DNA of 8,572 nt from Deinococcus sp. (GCA_025351205.1 JANXWI010000514.1:1-8572); one strand, 5' to 3'; positions 1 to 5,924 are shown, numbered from the stretch's first letter. Numbers and translations: made by a program. Notes: generated from the sequence alone by a model not told the origin.

Positions 1-208
1 GTTGAACCTCGACGTGAGCACCCAGGTGGCCGTGGGCGTGGACCTGAATATCACCCATGTGCGCGGGGCGACGGGCGGGCTGGTGCGCGGCGTGGCCGAC
101 CTGAGCTACCGGGGCCGCAGCGTGCTGGTCTGGAACGTGACGCTCACCAACGAACACGGCAAGCTGACCAGCACGGGCCGGTGTACCTGCAACGTCGTGA
201 AGTTCTGA
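1..208 (+). CDS. PaaI-like hotdog-fold thioesterase, C-terminal fragment (5' end outside window)
   Basis: About 68 residues are readable up to a TGA stop at 206-208. The segment reads like the second half of a hotdog (4HBT/PaaI) domain: a strand with VAVGVDLNITHVR, then a Gly-rich turn, LVRGVADLSYRGRSVLVWNVTLTNEHGKL and a final strand ending TGRCTCNVV. This alternation of 'vdl.i.ylrp', 'g.v.h.Gr....v.v.d..gkl.a.g' is typical of PaaI-family acyl-CoA thioesterases, which hydrolyse thioesters of CoA in the cytoplasm. The catalytic Asp/Asn and HGG-type region normally lie in the N-terminal half, which is not in the window, so activity and substrate cannot be judged. The TTG at position 2 is an internal codon rather than a real start, because a complete hotdog domain needs roughly 120-140 residues. 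The stop codon touches the first base of the downstream repeat element. Confidence 0.7.
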   Translation, partial: LNLDVSTQVAVGVDLNITHVRGATGGLVRGVADLSYRGRSVLVWNVTLTNEHGKLTSTGRCTCNVVKF

Positions 209-304
209 TACGGATTTCTGAAAAGGACCGCTCCGTTTGCTGAATGGTTCTGAGCGGAGCGAGTATGACCCCGTGCGGATTCCGTCCATTTCCGGAATCC
301 GTAT
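208..304. repeat. Intergenic inverted-repeat element, about 97 bp, with nested hairpins
   Basis: The ends are a perfect 9-bp inverted repeat: ATACGGATT at 208-216 and AATCCGTAT at 296-304. Inside is a 7-bp hairpin arm pair, CGCTCCG at 229-235 with CGGAGCG at 255-261, and near the right end a second 9-bp pair, CGGATTCCG at 276-284 with CGGAATCCG at 293-301, loop of 8. The right outer arm overlaps the right inner hairpin, so the two pairings exclude each other. There is no coding potential. Elements of this general shape are scattered between genes in Deinococcus genomes; membership in a repeat family is inferred, since only one copy is seen here. It starts at the stop codon of the thioesterase and ends about 45 bp before the kinase -10 box. 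Confidence 0.55.
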
Positions 305-325
305 GAAACCTTTCTGAAGCCAGCT

Positions 326-355
326 GTGTGGAAACACACCGAAATACTCTAGGCT
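326..355 (+). promoter_or_regulatory. Putative promoter of the PfkB-family kinase, with a small palindrome at the -35 position
   Basis: TAGGCT at 350-355 fits the TANNNT -10 consensus and ends 8 nt before the ATG at 364, giving a leaderless or nearly leaderless transcript. An overlapping alternative -10 box is TACTCT at 345-350. No good TTGACA-like -35 is visible; the expected position is occupied by the palindrome GTGTG-GAAA-CACAC (326-339), which could be an operator or a chance hairpin. Confidence 0.45.
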
Positions 356-363
356 GTAGGCGC

Positions 364-1461
364 ATGAGTCCCGACGCCGCCCCGCCCCCGGTTTCCGCCG
401 CCCTGCCCGGCCTGCTGCCCGGCCTGCCCCCCGGCCCCCTGATCTCGCTGGGCGACCTGGCCTGGGACGTGCTCGCCAAGCCCGACACGCTGCTCCAGGC
501 AGGCGGCGACACCACCGGGCGACTGGAGCTGTCGGGCGGCGGAAGTGCCGCGAACCTGGCGGTCTGGGCGCGGCGGCTGGGGCAGGCCAGTACCTTCGTG
601 GGCAAGATCGGCGACGACACCTTCGGCGAACTGGCGGTGGCGGACCTGCGGGAAGAGGGCGTGACGCCCCAGGTGTGCGTGTCGCCGCTGCACCGCACCG
701 GTGTGATCCTGGCGCTGATCGACCAGCGCGGCCAGCGCGCCATGCTCACCGGACAGGGCGCAGACTGGGAACTGCTCCCCTCAGAACTGCCACGTGAGCT
801 GATCGCCTCGGCCCGCCACCTGCACCTGACCGCCTGGAGCCTGTTCCGCGACCCGCCGCGCGCAGCCGCCCTGGAGGCCGCCCGCATCGCGCACGCGGCG
901 GGGGCCAGCCTGTCGCTCGACCCCGGCAGCTTTCAGATGATCGGTCAGCTGGGCCGGGGCAAGTTTCTGGAGATCGTGGACGCCGTGCCCTTCGACATCA
1001 TCTTTCCCAACGCCGACGAGGCCCGCGCCATGAGCGGTCAGGACACGCCGCAGGACGCGATGGGATGGTTTCGTCAGCGCTACCCCGCTGCCCTGGTGGT
1101 GCTGAAAATGGACGAACACGGCGCGCTGATCGAGGGGCCTGAATGCCCGCGCAGCCACATCCCGGCCACCGATGACCGCCTTCAGGACGCCACCGGGGCC
1201 GGAGACGCCTTCGGCGGAGCCTTTCTGGCCCATCTGCTGAGGCACGGCGGGCTGGAGCGCGGCGACCCGGTTCTGGCCGCCCGCTGCGCGGCCCAGGTGG
1301 GCGGCTGGGTGGTCTCGCGCTTCGGGGCCAGGCCGCCCGCCGACGCCGATCTGCACGCCCGCCTCGCACCGTATCTGGAGACCGTACCCGAATTGGCCGT
1401 ACTGCAATCCAAAAATGAGGCGACAGGCGCACAGGCCAGCCTCCCGGGGAGCACCCGGTGA
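364..1461 (+). CDS. PfkB-family carbohydrate (ribokinase-like) kinase
   Basis: The protein has 365 residues and should phosphorylate a sugar, sugar acid or nucleoside with ATP in the cytoplasm. The Rossmann-like PfkB fold begins at about residue 26 (LISLGDLAWDV). The first PfkB signature is at 58-73 (GGGSAANLAVWARRLG), followed by VGKIGDDTFGE at 79-89. The second signature is DATGAGDAFGGAF at 275-287, which contains the anion hole and the catalytic base Asp281. The region 211-220 (DIIFPNADEA) matches the family's 'N..E' motif. The ATG at 364 was chosen because it follows a TANNNT box by 8 nt; an in-frame GTG at 328 would lie upstream of that box and add 12 residues without family similarity. 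The N-terminal 25 residues are Pro/Ala-rich and the C-terminal 25 also look like tails. Substrate cannot be assigned from sequence. The stop TGA (1459-1461) overlaps the GTG start of mltG, so the two genes are probably translated as one operon. Confidence 0.9.
   Translation: MSPDAAPPPVSAALPGLLPGLPPGPLISLGDLAWDVLAKPDTLLQAGGDTTGRLELSGGGSAANLAVWARRLGQASTFVGKIGDDTFGELAVADLREEGVTPQVCVSPLHRTGVILALIDQRGQRAMLTGQGADWELLPSELPRELIASARHLHLTAWSLFRDPPRAAALEAARIAHAAGASLSLDPGSFQMIGQLGRGKFLEIVDAVPFDIIFPNADEARAMSGQDTPQDAMGWFRQRYPAALVVLKMDEHGALIEGPECPRSHIPATDDRLQDATGAGDAFGGAFLAHLLRHGGLERGDPVLAARCAAQVGGWVVSRFGARPPADADLHARLAPYLETVPELAVLQSKNEATGAQASLPGSTR
1446..1460 (+). promoter_or_regulatory. Ribosome binding site and GTGA start/stop overlap of mltG
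   Basis: GGGGAG at 1446-1451 lies 6 nt before GTG at 1458. The sequence GTGA holds both the mltG start (1458-1460) and the kinase stop (1459-1461). It is the clearest Shine-Dalgarno-led start in the window, and fits translational coupling inside an operon, in contrast to the leaderless starts of most neighbours. Confidence 0.65.
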
Positions 1462-2555
1462 CGCTGCCGCAGCTCACCCCGCTGCCGCCGTCTCCGGTGC
1501 CCAGGCCACAGCAGAAACGTCGCTGGCGCTGGTGGCGTACCCTGCTCGGTCTGCTGCTGGTCCTGCTGCTCGCTCTCGTGGCTGTCCTGGCCTACGGCTA
1601 CAGCCTGACCCGCGCCCCGGCGCCTGGAGCCGAGGGCAGCGGCAGCGCCAGCAGCATGGGCCGGGCCTACAGACTGGAGGTCCGCGCCGGCGACACCCTG
1701 CCCGCCGCCGCCGCCCGCTTGCAGCAGCGCGGGGTGGTCAGGTCCGCCGACGCGCTGCGGGCCATCATGCGCTTCCGGGGCACGGCAGGGCGGCTGCGCG
1801 AGGGCTACTACGACCTGCCCGCTGGCCTCGACGCCTTCGGGGTGGCCGACCGGCTGGCCGACGCGCCCAGGCCCCGGGTACGCAGCGTGACCATTCCGGA
1901 AGGCAAGAGGGTGAAAGACCTTCCGGCCATTTTGAAAGCGGCAAAACTGGGAAACCCTGGTCGCTTTACGGGCAACCTGGAAGCGCTCAAGGGCGGCTGC
2001 CCCGGCGGCTCGCTGGAAGGCTTTCTGTTTCCGGCCACCTACCCGCTGCGGCCCGAGGCGACCAACACCGAGATCGTTCTGGCCCTGAAAAACCGCATGG
2101 CCCAGGAACTCACGCCGCAGCGCCTGAAGAGCGCCGGGGCACTCGGCCTGGACACCTGCGGCTGGGTCACGCTGGCCAGCATGGTGCAGGCCGAGGCCGC
2201 CAACACCCGCGAGATGCCGACCATCGCGGGCATTTTCCTGAACCGGCTGAAGGCGGGCATCGCCCTGGGCGCAGACCCCACCGTGGCCTACGGGCTGGGC
2301 AAGAACCTCAACGAGCTGGACCGCAGCGCCGGAGACTTCGTGAAGGACACGCCCTACAACACCTACACCCGGCGCGGCCTGCCCCCTGGCCCGATCAACA
2401 ACCCCGGCGAGGCGGCCCTGCTGAGCGTGATCAGCCCCAGGCGCACCACCGCTGCGGGCCAGCAGGCGCTGTACTTCGTGCACGGCCTCGACGGTCAGAT
2501 TCACGTGAACGCCGACTACGCCGCCCATCTGCGCGACGTGGCCCGTTACAGGTAA
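1458..2555 (+). CDS. mltG: Endolytic murein transglycosylase MltG (YceG-like)
   Basis: This 365-residue protein fits MltG, an inner-membrane enzyme that cleaves nascent peptidoglycan glycan strands and so sets their length. A basic, Trp-rich stretch (residues 20-27) precedes one membrane segment (about 28-48), giving an N-in anchor. Residues 71-94 (YRLEVRAGDTLPAAAARLQQ onward) resemble the LysM-like subdomain. The catalytic domain shows EGFLFPATY (187-195), LASMVQAEA (239-247), DPTVAYGLG (273-281), YNTY (300-303), LPPGPINNPG (308-317) and a final NADYAAHLRDV (351-361). Aligning LASMVQAE with E. coli MASIIEKE puts the catalytic Glu (E. coli Glu218) at Glu246; the preceding Glu of E. coli is Gln here, a change that should not remove activity. 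Length is close to the E. coli protein (340 residues) plus a longer cytoplasmic tail. It is coupled to the kinase upstream; the next gene starts 73 bp downstream with its own -10 box. Confidence 0.95.
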   Translation: MTLPQLTPLPPSPVPRPQQKRRWRWWRTLLGLLLVLLLALVAVLAYGYSLTRAPAPGAEGSGSASSMGRAYRLEVRAGDTLPAAAARLQQRGVVRSADALRAIMRFRGTAGRLREGYYDLPAGLDAFGVADRLADAPRPRVRSVTIPEGKRVKDLPAILKAAKLGNPGRFTGNLEALKGGCPGGSLEGFLFPATYPLRPEATNTEIVLALKNRMAQELTPQRLKSAGALGLDTCGWVTLASMVQAEAANTREMPTIAGIFLNRLKAGIALGADPTVAYGLGKNLNELDRSAGDFVKDTPYNTYTRRGLPPGPINNPGEAALLSVISPRRTTAAGQQALYFVHGLDGQIHVNADYAAHLRDVARYR

Positions 2556-2615
2556 AAACGTGGCCCGCCACAGATAGACCAGACCCGCGCGCCGGTTCCT
2601 CATGGCCCGGCCCGC

Positions 2616-2621
2616 TAGAAT
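2616..2621 (+). promoter_or_regulatory. Putative -10 box (TAGAAT) for the first LptF/LptG-family gene
   Basis: TAGAAT matches TANNNT with the preferred AAT end and stops 7 nt before the GTG at 2629. The transcript would begin at or next to the start codon. There is no recognisable -35 hexamer and no Shine-Dalgarno sequence in front of the GTG. The box helps decide the start: the in-frame ATGs at 2602 and 2620 lie upstream of or within it. Confidence 0.5.
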
Positions 2622-2628
2622 GCCTGCC

Positions 2629-3780
2629 GTGTCGCAAAGCCCTGTGCCGCAAAATCCAATGCCACAAAACCCCGCGTCTCAAGGTCCCGCGTCACGCAGG
2701 GCGGTGTCAGGCCGGGCCGGAACGCGCAGACTGCCCCTTTACGTCCTGAAAGAAGTGGTGCCGTGGTATCTGGGCGGCGTGCTGCTGTTTCTGACCCTCC
2801 AGATGACCGACGTGCTGAGCAGCACCGTGGGGTACTTCCTGGCCTACCGGGTGAAGCCCGTGCAGGCGCTCGGCCTGTTCGCCAACCTGCTGCCCGGACT
2901 GCTCAACAAATGTCTGGTGCTGTCGGTGCCGTTCGCGGTGCTGCTGGCCTTCGGGCGACTCGCCAAGGACTCGGAATTCAAGGCGGCGATGGCGGCGGGC
3001 GTGCGGCCCCTGGCGCTGCTGCTGCCGCTCGCGCTGCCAGCTCTCCTGGTCGGCACGCTGGCCTATTACAACGCGGGCTGGCTCACGCCCGGTTCTCAGG
3101 CCCGCTGGTGGAACTCCTATTACCGGGTAGTGTTCAACCTGGCCGCTCCCCCGCCCAGCACCAAGAGCTACGCCTACGCCCAGGGCGACACCTTTTTTTC
3201 GGCGGGCCGGGTGCAGAACAACGACGGCGGTGCGCGGGCGCAGCTGACCGGCGTGCTGGTGGTGCAGGGCGACAACGTGTACAGCTCGCAGTACGGCCTC
3301 TGGGACGCTTCGGCCCACACCTGGACCCTCCAGGGCGGCAGCTCTGTCATGGCCGACGGCGTGCCCCGGCCCCTGGTGGGCACACTGGTGCTGCCCCAGA
3401 ACGACGTCCTCAAGCGCCCGGACACCGAACCCAACCAGACCAGCACCCCCGCCTTGCAGGCGCAGCTGGCCGCCCTGAAGCGCGTTACTCCGCTGCCCGA
3501 CGAACATAAGCGCGTGGTGGCCTTCGAGCTGAGCCGCCGCATGGCCGACCCGTTCACGCCCCTGGTGTTCGTGCTGGCCGCCGGAGCGCTGGGGCTGCTG
3601 CTCAGCAACCGGGCCTGGGCCGCTGCCAGCGTGATTCTGTTCATCTTCGGGTTTTATGTACTCTGGAGCACTGTACCTTCGCTGGCTCAGGCGGGGGCGT
3701 TGTCGCCCGGGCTGGCGGCTTGGCTGCCCAATCTGGTGTTTCTGCTGCTCGGCGGTGGGCTGGCTTGGCGGCTCAGGTGA
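2629..3780 (+). CDS. LptF/LptG-family permease (YjgP/YjgQ), first copy
   Basis: The protein has 383 residues from the GTG at 2629, chosen because a TAGAAT -10 box ends 7 nt earlier; in-frame ATGs at 2602 and 2620 are alternatives. LptF/LptG proteins form the membrane part of an ABC exporter that pulls lipid (LPS in enteric bacteria) from the inner membrane. Architecture fits: membrane segments at about 46-72, 90-110 and 126-148, a periplasmic beta-rich domain at about 155-285, then segments at about 308-325, 331-348 and 362-382. The family motif after the second segment is clear: FGRLAKDSEFKAAMAAGVRP (108-127). The conserved helix before the fourth segment reads HKRVVAFELSRRMADPFTPL (293-312). 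The first 30 residues carry an imperfect PQNP repeat and are not part of the family core. It is paralogous to the gene at 4385. Which of the two corresponds to LptF and which to LptG cannot be decided by eye. Confidence 0.88.
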   Translation: MSQSPVPQNPMPQNPASQGPASRRAVSGRAGTRRLPLYVLKEVVPWYLGGVLLFLTLQMTDVLSSTVGYFLAYRVKPVQALGLFANLLPGLLNKCLVLSVPFAVLLAFGRLAKDSEFKAAMAAGVRPLALLLPLALPALLVGTLAYYNAGWLTPGSQARWWNSYYRVVFNLAAPPPSTKSYAYAQGDTFFSAGRVQNNDGGARAQLTGVLVVQGDNVYSSQYGLWDASAHTWTLQGGSSVMADGVPRPLVGTLVLPQNDVLKRPDTEPNQTSTPALQAQLAALKRVTPLPDEHKRVVAFELSRRMADPFTPLVFVLAAGALGLLLSNRAWAAASVILFIFGFYVLWSTVPSLAQAGALSPGLAAWLPNLVFLLLGGGLAWRLR

Positions 3781-3841
3781 GTGGTGTTTGTCTGTTCTGC
3801 TGGGCGAAGGCTTTGAGCTTTTGCATTTCCCCCACCCCCAG

Positions 3842-3865
3842 CCCCTACCCCCACCGGGGTAGGGG
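3842..3865. repeat. GC-rich hairpin downstream of the first permease gene
   Basis: CCCCTACCCC at 3842-3851 and GGGGTAGGGG at 3856-3865 form a perfect 10-bp stem with a 4-nt loop (CACC), 61 bp after the stop codon. It could stop or stabilise the permease transcript, but no T tract follows (the next bases are GGCTTACAG), so it is not a standard intrinsic terminator. Its CCCCTACCCC/GGGGTAGGGG composition resembles the dispersed CCCTCACCCC repeats further right. Confidence 0.6.
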
Positions 3866-3952
3866 GGCTTACAGAACCGTCAAGCGCTGCGCTGTTGGCA
3901 GGGCGCGTCGGCTTATCCAGCGGGGTATTGACCCTGGTTTTATCCATCTGGA

Positions 3953-3968
3953 AAGCGGAAATCCGCTT
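3953..3968. repeat. Short palindrome AAGCGG-AAAT-CCGCTT
   Basis: AAGCGG (3953-3958) and CCGCTT (3963-3968) form a 6-bp stem with a 4-nt loop, and the pairing could extend by one base inward. It sits inside the AT-richer block of the gap. A wider, weaker pair, ATCCAGC at 3915-3921 with GCTGGAT at 3996-4002, encloses it. The sites are direct observations; their function is unknown. Confidence 0.4.
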
Positions 3969-4122
3969 CTTGAGGCTGAAAGGTTAGCGGTTTCGGCTGG
4001 ATCACTCGGTTGCCTGGGCGCGGCTTTGATCCGCCGAAGGCTGTACGTCGGCGATCTTATAGGGTTGCAAATCCATTCGGGCGACCAATTCTTTCCACCG
4101 AGCGTCAGCGGGGTGTGGCCGT

Positions 4123-4267
4123 ACCCCCTCACCCCTGGCGGGAGAGGGGCCTCGCGCAGCGAGGGGGAGAGGGGACCACCGAGCAGGCCTGAACTCAATC
4201 CCCATCTCCAGGCCGTTCACCCCTCTACCTCCGGGAGAGGGGCGCTGCAAAGCAGCGGGGTGAGGGC
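4123..4267. repeat. Mosaic CCCTCACCCC-type repeat with nested hairpins
   Basis: The outer arms CCCTCACCCC (4126-4135) and GGGGTGAGGG (4257-4266) are perfectly complementary over 10 bp. Inside are three further stems: CCTCGC/GCGAGG (4150-4155 with 4159-4164, loop GCA), CCCCTCT/AGAGGGG (4220-4226 with 4236-4242), and CGCTGC/GCAGCG (4243-4248 with 4252-4257, loop AAA). GGGAGAGGGG-like modules recur at 4140-4149, 4165-4174 and 4233-4242. This matches the style of GC-rich interspersed repeats found between genes in several high-GC bacteria; assignment to a named family is not possible by eye. It ends about 117 bp before the second permease gene. Confidence 0.6.
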
Positions 4268-4384
4268 GCGTCCAGACGGCTCAATTTCGCCTCGGCCCCG
4301 CCATCCGTCTCACAATTGCTGCAAGAGCCTTTCAGCATTCCAGGCACGGTCTGGACCTGCCGCCAAGATTTCTCCGGGCCAGCC

Positions 4385-5494
4385 ATGAAACGTTTTGACC
4401 GCTACGTGCTGGAAGAAATCCTGCCCTACCTGCTCTCCGGGCTGGCGGTGGTGATTCTGCTGCTGCTGCTGGCCGCCCTCCAGAGCGTGATCGCGCCGCT
4501 GCTGGCGAAAGGGGCCGCTCCGTTGCTGGTGCTGCGGCTGGTGGCCTTGCAGGTGCCCGAGGCGGTGTCGCGGGGGCTGCCCATCGCACTCCTGTTTGCG
4601 GCCATGCTGGGGCTGTCACGGCTGTCGAGCGACGCCGAACTGAAAGCCGCGCAGTCGGGCGGACTGAGCGGCACACGGCTGTTCTGGCCGGTGCTGGGGC
4701 TGAGCCTGGGCGTGGCGCTGCTGAGCTTCACGGTGGCCGAGACGCTGGTGCCGCGCGCCAAGGTGCAGGCCTTGCAGGTGCAGCGCGACATCGTGCTCGA
4801 CAACCCGCGCGTGCTGGGCCTGGGAAGCACTGGCGGCGACAGTGGGCCTGGGAATGGCGGCGTGGTGCTCAAGGACGCGCTCGGGCGGGCCATCAGCGTG
4901 GCGCAGGTGCAGCCCGGCGGCCAGCTCACGGGGCTGAGGATCGTGACGCTGCGAGACGGCCAGAGCGCCCGCGAGGTCATCACGGCGCGGCGCGGGCAGC
5001 TGCGGGGCAGCGTGCTGGTGCTGCAAGACGGGCTGCGAATCACCTACCAGGACACCCGCCCGGTGACGGTGGTGCGCTTCCAGAGCGGCACGCTGCCGGT
5101 CCAGGACCTCCAGGCCAGCCTGGGCGCGGGCGACGAACTGCTGCCCATCTATCAGCCGCTGCCCACATTGATCGCCAACGTGCGCGCCCTGAAGGCCAGG
5201 AGCATCGTGTCGCCGCGCGATTTCACGGCCCTCCAGCGCAAGTTCGCCGAGCCGCTGGCCGCCGTGAGCATGGCCTTTTTCGCCGTCGCCCTGAGCATCT
5301 ACTCGCTGCGCAGCGGCCTGAACGTGGGATTGGTCTGGGTGCTGATGCTGACCTTTGCCTACTACGCCACCTGGAGCGTGTTCCGGGTGCTGGGCGAGAC
5401 CGGGGCGCTCTCGGCGGTGCTGGCGGCCTGGACACCCACCCTGATCTACCTGCTGGCCGGACTGGCGCTGCTGGGCGTGGCGGCGCGGCGCTGA
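4385..5494 (+). CDS. LptF/LptG-family permease (YjgP/YjgQ), second copy
   Basis: The protein has 369 residues. It has the full family layout: a short cytoplasmic N-terminus with DRYVLEEILPYLL (5-17), membrane segments at about 15-39, 60-80 and 99-118, a periplasmic beta-jellyroll-like domain at about 120-265, and C-terminal segments at about 290-307, 312-334 and 341-366. The signature after the second segment is LGLSRLSSDAELKAAQSGG (75-93), and the helix before the fourth segment is FTALQRKFAEPLAAVSMAFF (280-299). The ATG at 4385 begins the conserved part (MKRFDRYV); a TTG at 4316 would add 23 residues of non-family sequence from the repeat-rich gap. No Shine-Dalgarno sequence or strong -10 box precedes the ATG. 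It would be expected to pair with the product of 2629-3780 and with an LptB-type ATPase encoded elsewhere. In many genomes the two genes are adjacent or overlapping, unlike here. Confidence 0.9.
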   Translation: MKRFDRYVLEEILPYLLSGLAVVILLLLLAALQSVIAPLLAKGAAPLLVLRLVALQVPEAVSRGLPIALLFAAMLGLSRLSSDAELKAAQSGGLSGTRLFWPVLGLSLGVALLSFTVAETLVPRAKVQALQVQRDIVLDNPRVLGLGSTGGDSGPGNGGVVLKDALGRAISVAQVQPGGQLTGLRIVTLRDGQSAREVITARRGQLRGSVLVLQDGLRITYQDTRPVTVVRFQSGTLPVQDLQASLGAGDELLPIYQPLPTLIANVRALKARSIVSPRDFTALQRKFAEPLAAVSMAFFAVALSIYSLRSGLNVGLVWVLMLTFAYYATWSVFRVLGETGALSAVLAAWTPTLIYLLAGLALLGVAARR

Positions 5495-5631
5495 AGGCAG
5501 GACCGGATCTGATCATAACCGTGCCGGGCGATTCTGTCCGTGCATAATCTGGCACCTTTGCTCACAGTAAAAACAGCCTGCTGACGGGTCCAAACCTTCT
5601 TCACCTCGCATTCACGCCCCCTGTGCCTGAC

Positions 5632-5637
5632 TACACT
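5632..5637 (+). promoter_or_regulatory. Putative -10 box (TACACT) for the small TPR-like gene
   Basis: TACACT ends 10 nt before the ATG at 5648, giving a very short leader of about 3-4 nt at most. TTCACG at 5611-5616 is a poor -35 candidate with a 15-bp spacer. The rest of the 153-bp gap from 5495 holds no gene; CATAAT at 5542-5547 could be a further weak -10. The same heptamer CTACACT recurs in front of the P450 gene. Confidence 0.5.
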
Positions 5638-5647
5638 GAGGGCGTCC

Positions 5648-5905
5648 ATGAATCGCCTTGCCCCAGACATCGTGACCCTGCGCGTGGCGCATTGCCGCGC
5701 CGAACACGCCGCCAGCGGTGAGCAGTACCATCTGGCGGTCATGCACTACCGCACCTGCCTGGAGGCCGCCGAGCGCCGTGAAGACTGTCAGGCCGTGCGC
5801 TTCTTCGCGCTGCGGCTGGCCGACTGCTACGACAGCATGGGGCTGGCGCACAAGGCCCAGGAGTTCCGTGAGCTGGGCGACTGCGGCGGCGGGCTGCTGA
5901 GCTGA
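5648..5905 (+). CDS. Small TPR-like, cysteine-rich protein of unknown function
   Basis: This 85-residue protein is predicted to be almost entirely helical and cytoplasmic, with no signal peptide or membrane segment. Residues about 24-73 have the spacing of small and aromatic residues seen in tetratricopeptide repeats: GEQYHLAVMHYRTCLEAAER (24-43) as one helix pair half, and AVRFFALRLADCYDSMGLAH (49-68) followed by KAQEF as the next. That would make roughly one and a half TPR units, suggesting a protein-protein contact role. It has five cysteines (16, 37, 47, 60, 79), many for so short a protein, though no CxxC pair is seen. Third-position GC bias agrees with a real gene, and a TACACT box precedes the ATG. 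I do not recognise a named family, and the TPR reading is an inference from pattern only. Confidence 0.7.
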   Translation: MNRLAPDIVTLRVAHCRAEHAASGEQYHLAVMHYRTCLEAAERREDCQAVRFFALRLADCYDSMGLAHKAQEFRELGDCGGGLLS

Positions 5906-5924
5906 GCAGACCGGCCTTCCCTCC

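Larger units (their letters stand above)
3781..4384. other. Gene-free 604-bp gap between the two permease genes, rich in inverted repeats
   Basis: No reading frame here resembles a known family. The stretch holds a strong GC hairpin (3842-3865), an AT-richer block at about 3870-4100 with base composition unlike the flanking genes, and a mosaic of CCCTCACCCC-type repeats (4123-4267). On the minus strand, about 4000-4120 reads as a fluent peptide ending in a TGA (HPADARWKELVARMDLQPYK and onward), which may be a decayed gene end or part of a dispersed repeat. I see no tRNA, no transposase and no clear promoter for the downstream permease; a weak candidate, CAAGAT at 4364-4369, lies 15 nt before the ATG at 4385. 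Confidence 0.6.

Noticed and set aside
328..363. Upstream GTG start for the PfkB kinase
   Set aside because: It would lie within the palindrome and ahead of the likely -10 box, and the extra 12 residues have no family resemblance.
144..887. A 247-codon minus-strand frame across the left repeat and the kinase start
   Set aside because: It runs through the inverted-repeat element and antisense to the kinase; the composition is Ser/Arg-rich with no motif.
2536..2567. Direct repeat ACGTGGCCCG at 2536-2545 and 2558-2567 around the mltG stop
   Set aside because: Only two 10-bp copies of a GC-rich word, one of them coding; most likely chance.
1182..2603. A 473-codon open frame on the minus strand across the kinase end and mltG
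   Set aside because: It is antisense to two well-supported genes; its Gly/Arg/Gln/His-rich product shows no family motif and arises from the GC-rich codon pattern.
1415..2749. A 444-codon plus-strand frame overlapping mltG
   Set aside because: Arg/Pro/Gly-rich shifted reading of mltG, with no recognisable domain.
3842..3870. Intrinsic terminator after the first permease gene
   Set aside because: The stem is strong but no T tract follows, so I list it only as a hairpin repeat.
4316..4384. TTG start giving a 23-residue extension of the second permease
   Set aside because: The extension looks like translated gap sequence, whereas ATG 4385 begins directly at the conserved N-terminal helix.
3781..4384. 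CRISPR array or tRNA gene in the large gap
   Set aside because: The repeats are not regularly spaced with unique spacers, and no cloverleaf with a TTC-type arm could be found.
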